Below are positions 15,245-23,158 of a stretch of 25,725 nucleotides of DNA, piece by piece. This DNA comes from JAIKWW01 sp052169645. Lineage in GTDB: Bacteria > Bacillota > Clostridia > Peptostreptococcales > Anaerovoracaceae. Position numbers and translations under genes: made by a program. Numbering within the stretch: the first letter of the stretch is position 1; each line of letters begins with the position of its first letter. Where the stretch lies: the NCBI GenBank assembly GCA_052169645.1, contig JBQNCA010000020.1, forward strand, positions 1 to 25,725, in the 5' to 3' direction. The notes under the pieces are model-generated. The model ran no database searches. It was not told the origin of the DNA and saw nothing but the letters and a program-made list of their open reading frames with translations.

Positions 15245-15260
15245 TCATATAATGTAAAAG
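15245..15260 (+). repeat. 16-bp direct repeat, copy 1 (copy 2 15318-15333)
   Basis: TCATATAATGTAAAAG occurs at 15245-15260 and again at 15318-15333, 73 bp apart, in the gap between the pseudo-FtsZ gene and the SEC-C gene. Both copies contain TATAAT. They could be duplicated -10 elements or a small binding site; neither has a convincing -35. Confidence 0.5.
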
Positions 15261-15362
15261 TCGAGGGTGCAGAGCGTTTCAAGCAAAAATGCTAAAAGAT
15301 GATATTGCATGTATATTTCATATAATGTAAAAGAGCATCAAAGCGGGAGGATAATCAAAATT

Positions 15363-16592
15363 ATGGAAGAAACATTGAAAAAGCTGTGTATAAAAGTATC
15401 AAGGGATGTAGATTTGAAAATTTGTTTGGATAAAACCTTAAAGTCCGGTTTGAAGATCATACTTGATTCTTATGGTGTAAAGCTGCTTTCCTCTGCAAAG
15501 AAGCAGGATTTCAGCGATAAAGCTTTTGAAACTGTAATCGGAGGAGCGAAAGATTATCTTAAAGCTGATGATAACTATGCGGCTTCATTGTTGAAGCAGC
15601 TTTGTGAAGAAACAAAGACTTATTCATCGGAGGATGAAATCTTGGAACTGAAGCCTCTAATGGATAGAGGATTGGTATTCTTTACGGCAGAAGGTGATAG
15701 CGCCGTACCCGTAGTTCCTCAGGAAATTCGCAATATGCTTGAAGCTGAAATCAGTTTAAACACAGGTGAATCACTGGAGCATGCACTCAGCCGAATTCAT
15801 GAAAGACCGGAAGAAGCAAATGCGGAAGCGTCGGAGCTTCGCACAGGCTCTCGCACCGCAAAGGTTGCCGACATGGACAGAACCGAGGAGCAGGCTGAAA
15901 TAATAAGATATGCTCGGGCACTTTCCAACATGTATGGAATGTATACCCCTGCCCAATTAAAGGAAATATGGGATATCAATCACAGATACGGAATATCTCC
16001 GTCTGAGATCGATAATGCTTTAAAAAAATCAGGGGATGAGGACGGTTTTTATATTTTAAATAATAAATATATAGTAAATCCCATACTTGAAAATGACAAT
16101 GACTGCAATGAGCTTTTGTCGAAGCTTATGATAGGCGACGTTTATTATTATCCGCAGGAGGATGAAGTTAGGCTTTATGAAGACGGTATACCTTTGGAAA
16201 ATTTACAGGAATATAAGTATATCCGAAATTACATATCGAGAAAGCTCGGTTCCGAGGATAAATTGGATGAAGCCTTGAGCAAGCTGCTCAAGGCTGCGCT
16301 TATGGACTATGCTCCGTCAAAGCTGCTGCCATTGTTGACGGAATACGATATAAGCTTTGATGATGATATTGATAATGACAGATTTATCACTCTGTATATA
16401 AGCTGGTTGTATCTTTTGAGAGTTTGGGTCTGCAAGGGATATAGACCTGTAGATCTAAGAGTTGAAAAAATGCAGAACAGAAATTACAGACTGCCTGCCA
16501 ATATAGATCCTCGCCGTCGCAAGAAAATAGGCAGAAATGATAAGTGCCCTTGCGGAAGTGAACTGAAATTTAAAAATTGCTGCGGCAGATAA
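15363..16592 (+). CDS. SEC-C motif protein of unknown function
   Basis: A 409-residue protein, soluble and rather acidic, ending in a zinc-binding SEC-C motif 'NDKCPCGSELKFKNCC' in its last ~20 residues. In SecA this motif binds Zn and contacts SecB or the ribosome; many stand-alone proteins carry it as a tail. The N-terminal ~130 residues contain a helical region and 'VPVVPQEIRNML', resembling the winged-helix-like N-part of other SEC-C proteins; the middle is acidic and helical. No enzyme motif is seen. The start at 15363 is chosen because GGGAGG (15345-15350) lies ahead of it, although 12 nt is rather long; an in-frame ATG at 15309 has no such site. It follows the pseudo-FtsZ gene by 145 bp in the same direction and may be co-transcribed. 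Confidence 0.75.
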   Translation: MEETLKKLCIKVSRDVDLKICLDKTLKSGLKIILDSYGVKLLSSAKKQDFSDKAFETVIGGAKDYLKADDNYAASLLKQLCEETKTYSSEDEILELKPLMDRGLVFFTAEGDSAVPVVPQEIRNMLEAEISLNTGESLEHALSRIHERPEEANAEASELRTGSRTAKVADMDRTEEQAEIIRYARALSNMYGMYTPAQLKEIWDINHRYGISPSEIDNALKKSGDEDGFYILNNKYIVNPILENDNDCNELLSKLMIGDVYYYPQEDEVRLYEDGIPLENLQEYKYIRNYISRKLGSEDKLDEALSKLLKAALMDYAPSKLLPLLTEYDISFDDDIDNDRFITLYISWLYLLRVWVCKGYRPVDLRVEKMQNRNYRLPANIDPRRRKKIGRNDKCPCGSELKFKNCCGR

Positions 16593-16617
16593 TTTATTTG
16601 ATGAAATTTATAAAATC

Positions 16618-16677
16618 AATGCTCCCGTTAGAGCTTAAGTTTGAACAAGAAACTGTTTGCTAAAGGGAGCATTTTTT
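16618..16677. terminator. Bidirectional terminator between convergent genes
   Basis: AATGCTCCC (16618-16626) pairs with GGGAGCATT (16665-16673), and T6 follows on the + strand. It lies between the SEC-C gene and the convergent G3E GTPase, whose stop codon begins right after it. Confidence 0.75.
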
Positions 16678-16681
16678 ATAA

Positions 16682-17626
16682 TTATCTGAAATATACCAAA
16701 GGCTCCTCCGGTTTTTCAGCCGGAGAAAATTCGGTCACATGGAGAACAGGAACTTCTCCATGGTATTCGGGCTCATATTGAACCTTTATTTTTGCCTGTA
16801 TATCGGCAAAGCTTTGTTCCTCAATTTTATCAACAGCATGCTCCATTTGACAAAATAATCCTATGAAGCTGATGTCATCGGCACAGCATACCATTGCAAA
16901 TCGTCCTGCGGCAAATCTGTCATCGGGGTCTTCGGGTCTGCGGTGAACCATAGCTTTGAAATGGACAAACTTTCCGTCATAACGGGAAGGGTCGTTTAAA
17001 GCATCTATATACCAGGTTCCGAAATCTTCGTCTTTTATCTCAATGACGGGAGCATCTAAATCAAAAGGTAGAGGCATACCGAAATTGTAATCTTCCGCAT
17101 TCCCGTATTCATCTTCAAGGTATATGAGAGCTCTCGGATTCATTGCTTTTACATTGCTGTTTCGTATAATCTTTGAAAGCTCCGGTGTGCAGCGATTAAA
17201 TACGACAAGCTCGGATACTCCGACCTGTTCTATAATCTTCGGACCCATATTTTGCAAATACAGAGGATATGTTTCAGCATTGATTATAGTAACTATCTGG
17301 TATAGATCCCATTCGATCGGAAATTCCCGCTCTATAAGCTTGATTTCCCACATTCCGTTGTATTCGAGCATTATGCGGTCAGGCTTCTGCAGTAGGGACG
17401 CTTTTTTTAGAAAAGCTCCGTTAAATTCGGATTTATCTTCTATAGGGAGGAGCACGGAATTTGTACGCTTAAGAAAATCCTTGTCGTATTGGTCTATACC
17501 GTCCTCACATGCAACAATGAGAGTTTTTTCGTTTTCCGTAAATCCGGGATCGAGCAAAGTATCTTTGATGAATTGAGTTTTGCCGCTTTCCAAAAATCCG
17601 GTGAACATATATACAGGGATGCCCAT
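16682..17626 (-). CDS. G3E (CobW/P47K) GTPase fused to a YcgQ/TIGR03943-like domain
   Basis: A 314-residue cytoplasmic protein in two parts. Residues 1-~180 form a G3E GTPase with Walker A 'GFLESGKTQ' (10-18); the CxCC metal motif of CobW proteins is absent. The G4 region is 'VVFNRC' instead of the usual NKxD, so nucleotide preference may be altered. Residues ~200-314 resemble the conserved part of YcgQ/TIGR03943 proteins ('GKFVHFKAMVHRRPE...RFAAGRFAMVCCADD', Cys247-Cys248), which normally belong to a two-protein membrane system with a YcgR-type permease. GGAGG lies just ahead of the ATG. It stands downstream of another G3E gene on the same strand and probably acts with it in metal (zinc?) handling. 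Family placement of the N-part is firm; the C-part call rests on motif recall. Confidence 0.75.
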   Translation of the reverse strand: MGIPVYMFTGFLESGKTQFIKDTLLDPGFTENEKTLIVACEDGIDQYDKDFLKRTNSVLLPIEDKSEFNGAFLKKASLLQKPDRIMLEYNGMWEIKLIEREFPIEWDLYQIVTIINAETYPLYLQNMGPKIIEQVGVSELVVFNRCTPELSKIIRNSNVKAMNPRALIYLEDEYGNAEDYNFGMPLPFDLDAPVIEIKDEDFGTWYIDALNDPSRYDGKFVHFKAMVHRRPEDPDDRFAAGRFAMVCCADDISFIGLFCQMEHAVDKIEEQSFADIQAKIKVQYEPEYHGEVPVLHVTEFSPAEKPEEPLVYFR

Positions 17627-17651
17627 TCCTTATCCTCCTCATATTATTAAT

Positions 17652-17831
17652 TCATAGTGTTATCGTACATTCGGTATGCACAATATTATACTGTTTGAGA
17701 TACTCAGCATTCAGTTGTAAAAAATCATCTATACGCTGTGTATGTACAATACCATGCTGTTTGAGCTCCTGCAGATCAATCTTGTCCTTTCGGGATACTA
17801 TATTTAAATATGGAATAATTTTGCAAGCTTG
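17652..17831 (-). pseudogene. Orphan open frame with a 22-codon internal repeat, no start codon
   Basis: Between the two G3E genes the minus strand has a 59-codon frame open from just after a TGA at 17832-17834 to a TGA at 17652-17654. It overlaps the last codons of the upstream G3E gene in another frame. It contains no ATG, GTG or TTG. It holds two in-frame related units, 'ELKQHGIVHT' and 'YLKQYNIVHT', 22 codons apart, with silent third-base differences (gta/gtg, aca/acc). That pattern suggests former or present coding use: a gene remnant, a frameshifted extension of the His-rich G3E protein, or a chance duplication. The family is not recognised. Confidence 0.35.
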
Positions 17832-18892
17832 TCAGTTTTAAGTTCGGATCCTATTATACATAATTGTCCCGTATAGCCTGCAGAACCTTCACGAATTTGA
17901 AGCTCACCCGGAACATAATCAAAGTGCCACCATTTATCTTCATTACCCTGTACGATGCCTTTTGCTCTAAGCACAACGCCGTATAAGCCGTAATCCAAAG
18001 AGGAAAGGGCTTCCTCCAAATCTGATTGAGAATACTTGTGAAGTGTTTCAATCCCCCAGCTGTCAAAGATTTCATCCGCATCGTGGTCATGGTCATGGCA
18101 GCAACTTTCGGAGTCGTGTTCGTGGTGATGATGTCCGTGGGCATGTTCATGATGATGTCCGTGTTCTTCATGCTCGTGGTTGTGACAATCGCAGTCATGG
18201 TCATGTTCATGATGATGTCCGTGTTCTCCATGTTCATGATGATGTTCGTGCACAGGCTCGTTTTTAATCTGCTCAAGAACTTTTTCGGCAAAGCTCTTAT
18301 CACCCTCCATTGCTTCGAGAATTTCGTTCCCGGACAAATTTTCCCAAGGAGTTGTTATAATTCTGACATCAGGGTTATGTTCCCTTAAAAGCTTGACGGT
18401 ATCAGCCAACTTTTCTTCGCTTAAATCCTGTGTTCTGCTTAGAACGATGGTCTTTGCATGTTCTATTTGATCAAGATAAAACTCACCGAAGTTTTTTATA
18501 TACATTTTGCATTTTTTAGCGTCGGCAACAGCGACAAAACTGTTGAGAATTATATCTTCGGTTTCTGAAATCGTTTGAACTGCCCTTATAACATCGGAGA
18601 GTTTTCCCACACCCGAAGGCTCTATGAGAATTCTGTCAGGGGTAAATTCGGAAACGACCTTTTTTAAAGCTTCCCCGAAATCGCCTACCAGAGTGCAGCA
18701 TATGCATCCGGAACTCAATTCTGTAATTTCTACGCCGGCATCCTTGAGAAATCCGCTGTCTATATTTATTTCGCCGAATTCATTTTCTATAAGAACGATT
18801 TTTTCATCTTTAAAAGATTCATCTATTAACTTGCGTATAAGAGTTGTTTTACCGGAACCTAAAAAACCGGAAAAAATATCTACTTTAGTCAT
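17804..18892 (-). CDS. G3E (CobW-type) zinc-chaperone GTPase with His-rich tract
   Basis: A 362-residue cytoplasmic GTPase of the CobW/ZagA/YjiA group, which load metals, mostly Zn, onto client enzymes under limitation. Residues 1-~200 are the GTPase domain: Walker A 'GFLGSGKTT' (9-17), Walker B region 'DRILIEPSGVG' and the metal motif Cys63-Ile-Cys-Cys66 in 'SSGCICCTL'. The G4 box reads 'SRTQD' instead of NKxD. Residues 215-271 form a dense His/Asp/Glu/Cys tract with over twenty histidines, a probable metal store. Residues ~280-362 are the CobW C-terminal domain ('YGVVLRAKG', 'GYTGQLCIIG'). AAGGAGG precedes the ATG. A strong promoter lies at 18947-18955 (minus). Zinc is favoured by the family but cobalt or nickel is possible. 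Confidence 0.88.
   Translation of the reverse strand: MTKVDIFSGFLGSGKTTLIRKLIDESFKDEKIVLIENEFGEINIDSGFLKDAGVEITELSSGCICCTLVGDFGEALKKVVSEFTPDRILIEPSGVGKLSDVIRAVQTISETEDIILNSFVAVADAKKCKMYIKNFGEFYLDQIEHAKTIVLSRTQDLSEEKLADTVKLLREHNPDVRIITTPWENLSGNEILEAMEGDKSFAEKVLEQIKNEPVHEHHHEHGEHGHHHEHDHDCDCHNHEHEEHGHHHEHAHGHHHHEHDSESCCHDHDHDADEIFDSWGIETLHKYSQSDLEEALSSLDYGLYGVVLRAKGIVQGNEDKWWHFDYVPGELQIREGSAGYTGQLCIIGSELKTDKLAKLFHI
18080..18250 (-). repeat. His-rich metal-binding tract with internal DNA repeats
   Basis: Codes residues 215-271 of the G3E protein. A 26-bp unit is exactly repeated at 18142-18167 and 18202-18227 (60-bp period), so the tract probably grew by slippage or unequal duplication. Long frames on the opposite strand here are shadows of this His-codon tract. 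Confidence 0.8.
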
Positions 18893-18931
18893 AACAGCCT
18901 CCTTGATATATTTGAATTTTTATAATGCTTC

Positions 18932-18955
18932 AATATTCACTGAAATATTATAACA
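18932..18955 (-). promoter_or_regulatory. Promoter of the His-rich G3E gene
   Basis: On the minus strand an extended -10, TGTTATAAT (18947-18955), has TTTAAA 16 bp upstream of its TATAAT as a possible -35. A pair of AATATT boxes (18944-18949, 18932-18937) overlaps and follows the -10, a position suited to a repressor. It does not match the Bacillus Zur box as I know it. Confidence 0.5.
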
Positions 18956-19010
18956 CTCTTTTTGCCGATTTAAACATATTATAAAAAAATGGTTAGCTTG
19001 GTTTAAGTTA

Positions 19011-19592
19011 TTACATTTTTAATATTATTCCGGAAACGGCTGCGAATAATATTATAAATATCGGGTGAGTATTTTTCTTTATAAATAATACTACTGATAT
19101 CATTGAAGCCAAAACGATTGCTTTTAAGTTAAGAATATTATACATTGATTCGATTAACATCGAGTCTGTACTTCTCAAATCCATATTTATGAATATCGGA
19201 ATTGCGATGCCTGCCGCTACAGATGCTATAAGTCCAAGCGATGCCGCTCTCAGTCCGTAAAAGGCGGAGTTTACGATACGGTTTTCGTGGAAAGCGTCCA
19301 AGAATCTTGCAATAAATAAAATTATTATAAGTCCCGGCGTGATAAGGCTTAGCGCTGCGAGCAAAGCACCCGGTATTCCGGCAGTATGGAATCCTGCAAA
19401 TGTGGAAATATTTATACCTACCGCTCCGGGAACGGATTGCGATACTGCGAGCATATTTGCTATGTCATGATGTGTAAACCAGTTTGTTCGAGTTGACATA
19501 TCATATAAAAAAGGCAGTGTAGCGAGTCCGCCTCCTATTGAAAACAGACCTGTTGCAAAAAACATGTATACGATGCGGAAATATATATTCAT
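19011..19592 (-). CDS. Short-chain chromate-transporter (CHR) family protein, second subunit
   Basis: A 193-residue membrane protein with a single CHR domain (PF02417), half the length of classical ChrA. It shows the family's conserved opening 'FFATGLFSIGGGLATLPFL' and 'AVSQSVPGAVGINISTFAGF'. Five or six hydrophobic segments follow. Short-chain CHR proteins work as pairs, and here the ATG lies only 2 nt after the stop of the partner gene, so the two are translationally coupled. The family exports chromate and perhaps other oxyanions; in an anaerobe the true substrate is open. Confidence 0.88.
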   Translation of the reverse strand: MNIYFRIVYMFFATGLFSIGGGLATLPFLYDMSTRTNWFTHHDIANMLAVSQSVPGAVGINISTFAGFHTAGIPGALLAALSLITPGLIIILFIARFLDAFHENRIVNSAFYGLRAASLGLIASVAAGIAIPIFINMDLRSTDSMLIESMYNILNLKAIVLASMISVVLFIKKNTHPIFIILFAAVSGIILKM

Positions 19593-19594
19593 TG

Positions 19595-20197
19595 TTAATT
19601 CCCCCCGTTATCGGTATCTGCATTTTCGGAAGATTTATCATCAGACTCGGATACGGGAAGCCTTTTTTTTATTACAGTATTTATAACTATGCCGAGAAGT
19701 GCTGATATTGTTATGGGTATTATCGGGGAAATGTTCGAAAAGCTTGATATCAGGGCGACAGCAAGAAATATTGCTAAGGTTGCGAAGTCTACGACGGAGC
19801 TTTTCCACATTTTTATGACGGAATGAATGATTAAAATTGCAACGGCAACTCGTATGCCGGCAAAGGCGTGTTTCACTGCAGGCATATCGGAAAAGTTGCT
19901 GAGCAGAGATGCAAGACATAGAATAATTATTATGGACGGAGTAGCAAAGCCGAGAGTTGCAGCTATTCCGCCGGAGATACCTTTTCTTTTATTTCCTATA
20001 AATGTTGCAACATTGACTGCGATGAGTCCCGGAGTGCATTGACCTATTGCAAAATAGTCGGTGAGTTCCTCTTGGTTTGTCCAGCGTTTTTTGTCCGCTA
20101 TTTCTTTTTCGAGCATCGGAAGTACGGCATACCCGCCTCCGACTGTCATCAGTCCGATCTTCATAAATGTTATATATAATACGAGAAGCTCTTTCAA
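19595..20197 (-). CDS. Short-chain chromate-transporter (CHR) family protein, first subunit
   Basis: A 200-residue CHR-domain membrane protein with 'FMKIGLMTVGGGYAVLPMLEKE', 'WTNQEELTDYFAIGQCTPGLIAVNVATFIG' and 'GFATPSIIII', the signature segments of the N-type subunit, ending in a short acidic tail. The start is TTG (20195-20197) with AGGAGG 5 nt upstream; the next Met is already inside the first conserved segment. It heads the coupled pair with the following CHR gene and is divergent from birA. The pair precedes the G3E genes on the same strand but is separated from them by a promoter, so a joint role is not shown. Confidence 0.88.
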   Translation of the reverse strand: MKELLVLYITFMKIGLMTVGGGYAVLPMLEKEIADKKRWTNQEELTDYFAIGQCTPGLIAVNVATFIGNKRKGISGGIAATLGFATPSIIIILCLASLLSNFSDMPAVKHAFAGIRVAVAILIIHSVIKMWKSSVVDFATLAIFLAVALISSFSNISPIIPITISALLGIVINTVIKKRLPVSESDDKSSENADTDNGGN

Positions 20198-20366
20198 TTC
20201 ACCCTCCTATGATTAAATTTAAGCTATATATTAAAGTATATATATAGTAACTGTTATTGATAATGTGATAAAATTATTATATTCGTAAATGTAGAAGCTG
20301 CTATCAAAATCAGGCAGTTCACTATCCATTTTACATCAAAATTCAGCAGGATGGGAGAGCCGGCAT

Positions 20367-21335
20367 ATGAGTTTAAGGGAATCAATATTAGAATATTTTG
20401 AAAGTCACCGTGGAGAGAGTATATCGGGCGAAAGTCTGGCAGGTATGTTTGAGGTTTCCCGAACGGCGGTATGGAAGGCTGTTAAAACACTGAAAGAGGA
20501 CGGACACGAAATCGTTGCTTTTCCGAATAAGGGATATATGCTTGCAACAGAAAGTGATCTGATGACGGCTGCGGGAATTTGTATGCTTGTGAATCGGGAG
20601 CTTGCACCTCTTATAAAGGTGGAACGGGAGGTGGATTCTACCAATGAAAGGGCGAAAGCACTGGCATTGGAGGGAGCACCCGCAGGGACAACTGTTATTG
20701 CCGATGCACAGAGTGCCGGAAAAGGTCGTATGGGCAGAAAGTTTGAATCACCGCCGGGAGCGGGTATATATATGTCGATGATATTGAGACCTCGCTTCGA
20801 TATGCGAAACGGAGTTCTGATTACAACAGCCGCCGCAGTTGCAGTGTGCAGAGCGATCAAAGCTGTAACTGATATTAAACCGGGCATTAAATGGGTTAAT
20901 GATATTTATGTTGAAAAACGCAAAGTGGCAGGTATTTTGACCGAAGGCATAACTGATTTGGAAAGCGGCACCATTGAAAGTGTGGTAGTGGGTATAGGCT
21001 TGAATTTCAAAGCGGTTCCGGGAGCGTATCCGAAAGAACTTTTAGATAAGATAGGCATGCTTTTTGACGGAACTTCTCCTAATATTACAAGAAATGAAAT
21101 AGCGGCGGCAATTATAAATGAGCTTTGGAATATCAGTGAAAACTTGGAAGACAGGAGCTTTATATCCGAATATAAGGAATTGTCGATACTTCTCGGTAGA
21201 GATGTTTTTTATATTGAAAATGGTGAAAAGCATCCGGCAAAAGTTGTCGATATAGATGATAACGGTGCACTTATTGTGGAGCATGAGGGCATGCGCAGAC
21301 GGCTTTCTTCGGGTGAAATTTCTATAAGGTGGTAG
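20367..21335 (+). CDS. birA: Biotin protein ligase / biotin operon repressor
   Basis: A bifunctional BirA of 322 residues. Residues 1-60 form a winged helix ('ISGESLAGMFEVSRTAVWKAVKTLKEDGHEIVAFPNKGYML') for DNA binding. Residues ~75-260 are the ligase that makes biotinyl-AMP and transfers biotin to a lysine of acetyl-CoA carboxylase or similar carriers. Key marks are 'STNERAKAL' (91-99), the adenylate loop 'GKGRMGRKF' (118-126, GRGRxGR consensus) and 'KWVNDIYVEKRKVAGIL' (175-191). A C-terminal SH3-like domain ends the protein. GGGAGAG precedes the ATG. No biotin synthesis or transport gene is adjacent, and no BirA operator is seen in the 169-bp divergent region with the CHR pair. Confidence 0.93.
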   Translation: MSLRESILEYFESHRGESISGESLAGMFEVSRTAVWKAVKTLKEDGHEIVAFPNKGYMLATESDLMTAAGICMLVNRELAPLIKVEREVDSTNERAKALALEGAPAGTTVIADAQSAGKGRMGRKFESPPGAGIYMSMILRPRFDMRNGVLITTAAAVAVCRAIKAVTDIKPGIKWVNDIYVEKRKVAGILTEGITDLESGTIESVVVGIGLNFKAVPGAYPKELLDKIGMLFDGTSPNITRNEIAAAIINELWNISENLEDRSFISEYKELSILLGRDVFYIENGEKHPAKVVDIDDNGALIVEHEGMRRRLSSGEISIRW

Positions 21336-21527
21336 AAATTTATTCTATGAATTAATGTAGGAATAAATAAGGGATAGTACTTTATACATAAAAGCTGAAA
21401 TGCTTTACAATATCAGAACATAGTGATATATTAACTGTGTTACGGGCGGCATCGCAGAGTTGATATGTGAGACGCACCTGCTGTGCATTTGCACGGCTTT
21501 ATAGTATTAAATAATAAGGAGAACATC

Positions 21528-21920
21528 ATGGAAGTTACAATGTTGAAGGGCAAGATTCACCGGGCAACTGTCAAGCAGTCCGAGCTGGATTATGTGGGGA
21601 GTATCACCATAGATGAAGATTTGCTGGATGCTGCCGGCATTTTGGAATATCAGAGAGTTGAAGTTGCCGATGTTAATAACGGAGTACGCTTTGCAACCTA
21701 TGCGATTGCAGGTGAAAGAGGCAGCGGCATGATATGTCTCAACGGAGCTACTGCGAGATGTGCAGCTGTGGGCGATTTGGTTATAATAATGGCTTATGCT
21801 GAGATGAGCGTTGAAGAAGCGGCGCAGCATAAACCCAAGGTGGTTTTACTTGACAGAAATAACAGCATAACAAAGGTTACGGCATATGAAAAGCACGGCT
21901 TACTGACAGAAGAATTATAA
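21528..21920 (+). CDS. panD: Aspartate 1-decarboxylase precursor
   Basis: Makes beta-alanine for pantothenate/CoA from L-aspartate. It is a pyruvoyl enzyme formed by self-cleavage of a ~127-residue precursor. Here 130 residues with 'KGKIHRATVKQSELDYVGSITID'; the Gly-Ser bond in 'YVGSIT' is the processing site whose Ser becomes the pyruvoyl group. 'RVEVADVNNGVRFATYAI', 'ICLNGATAR' and 'GDLVIIMAYA' match the family. The start at 21528 is chosen because AAGGAGA lies 5 nt upstream; an earlier in-frame ATG at 21483 has no ribosome binding site and would add 15 non-family residues. It has a small hairpin (21481-21496) in its leader and its own terminator. panB and panC are not beside it. Confidence 0.95.
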   Translation: MEVTMLKGKIHRATVKQSELDYVGSITIDEDLLDAAGILEYQRVEVADVNNGVRFATYAIAGERGSGMICLNGATARCAAVGDLVIIMAYAEMSVEEAAQHKPKVVLLDRNNSITKVTAYEKHGLLTEEL

Positions 21921-21924
21921 GAAG

Positions 21925-21950
21925 AAAAGGCACTGTTCGCAGTGCCTTTT
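21925..21950 (+). terminator. Terminator of panD with a TTCG tetraloop
   Basis: AAAAGGCACTG (21925-21935), loop TTCG and CAGTGCCTTTT (21940-21950): an 11-bp perfect stem closed by a UUCG tetraloop and ending in T4. It starts 5 bp after the panD stop. Confidence 0.92.
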
Positions 21951-22045
21951 GTATTATAGCTTTAGCTTGTCGAGTACGCAAAGCGTACGAAATGATTTGG
22001 AAACACTTTAAATGCCGGAAATAATAATACAGGAGTCATATAAAT

Positions 22046-23158
22046 ATGGAAAGAAAACCGCAAAAATGTAAGCAATGTGATAGAGAAATCTATTTTGACG
22101 GAATTTGTGCTACTTGTAGGGCAGAAAATGAGAAAAATGAAATATTGGCATTAACGGAAGAAGAAATAGCTGTTAAAATAGGACAAATATGTGATGAAAT
22201 AGAAAATACCGGAGATTTGGATAAAGAAAGTCACATATTCCGAAAACTGTTGGATTATAGAGATATTAATACAGAGAAGATAGCCGAAACCGCATTTAAA
22301 CATGATGTTTTTTACCCATGTGAACTATATAAAGATGCTTCCGATGAGATTGTAAAATCAATGATAGAAATGGTAAAGAAAGATGACCTTGAAGCAGGCA
22401 TGGCAGGTCATTTATTGTTATGCCTTGCTGCTGCGGGTGGAGACGAAGTGTTTAAGACATTTTTAGAATTGGAACAGAATCCACGGAAGTGGAGAAAAAA
22501 TCTATATGTAAATCCTTCATTTTACGCAAGCTATGGGGGCTGGTCGTATGATAAGGATAGAAATTTTGTTAAAACTAATTTTGATAAATGCTATCCTATG
22601 GTGAAAGGGACTTTGGAAGATAAAAAGAACAGTCCTGTAAAAATTGGAGTTAAGACTGATGAAAAATGCATAAAATGTGGATGCACTGTAGTAAATCTTA
22701 TGGAAATTGATTGCAGAGATGAAAGATTGGATTTTCTTGGGATAGATGGGATAATTAAAGCGAAATGCTGTCCGAATTGCTTTGAATTTTCTGATGGTGA
22801 TTTTTGTAGATATATTATAAATGGAGAAAGCGAAGTCATTTTTAGCGAAGATAATGTTAGAAACGAGGACTATCTGTTAGAAAGCGGAGTTGAGGAATTA
22901 TCGTCAAATACCTATGTTTTAGGGAATAAACCCGTACCGCTCAGATATGCGGCTGATTGGGATGGAGGCTCATCTGTCGGCGGTTTTGCATTTTGGATTC
23001 AGGATTGTGAAATTAAAATGTGCCCCGATTGCGGAAAGCCTATGAAGTATCTTGCACAGATACAATGGGATACGGTGCTTGATAGTATGGAAGGTAATGC
23101 TTACATCGAAATCTGCAAAGATTGTAAAATTATGGTGATGCTGCATCAGCAAACATGA
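22046..23158 (+). CDS. Zinc-ribbon protein of unknown function with a DUF1963-like C-terminus
   Basis: A 370-residue soluble protein that I cannot assign firmly. The N-terminus carries CxxC...CxxC ('CKQCDREIYFDGICATC', 8-24), a short zinc ribbon. Residues 35-150 are acidic and helical, possibly HEAT-like ('LAGMAGHLLLCLAAAGGDEVFKTFLELE'). A second Cys cluster ('CIKCGCTVVNL', 'CCPNC') lies near 207-250. The C-terminal ~80 residues ('GGFAFWIQDCEIKMCPDCGKP...IEICKDCK') resemble the end of DUF1963/YwqG-like proteins, several of which are predicted immunity proteins of polymorphic toxin systems. It is more A/T-rich than its neighbours and stands alone between two terminator-bounded housekeeping genes. 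AGGAG is 10 nt upstream of the ATG. No toxin gene is present in the window. Confidence 0.6.
   Translation: MERKPQKCKQCDREIYFDGICATCRAENEKNEILALTEEEIAVKIGQICDEIENTGDLDKESHIFRKLLDYRDINTEKIAETAFKHDVFYPCELYKDASDEIVKSMIEMVKKDDLEAGMAGHLLLCLAAAGGDEVFKTFLELEQNPRKWRKNLYVNPSFYASYGGWSYDKDRNFVKTNFDKCYPMVKGTLEDKKNSPVKIGVKTDEKCIKCGCTVVNLMEIDCRDERLDFLGIDGIIKAKCCPNCFEFSDGDFCRYIINGESEVIFSEDNVRNEDYLLESGVEELSSNTYVLGNKPVPLRYAADWDGGSSVGGFAFWIQDCEIKMCPDCGKPMKYLAQIQWDTVLDSMEGNAYIEICKDCKIMVMLHQQT

Noticed and set aside
17124..17576. A 150-codon + strand frame over the second G3E gene
   Set aside because: It is antisense to a gene with Walker A and an upstream GGAGG, and has no start signal.
18026..18388. A long Met/Val-rich frame on the + strand opposite the G3E gene
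   Set aside because: It is the complement of the repeated His/Glu codons of the metal tract; it has no ribosome binding site, and the real gene has all family motifs.
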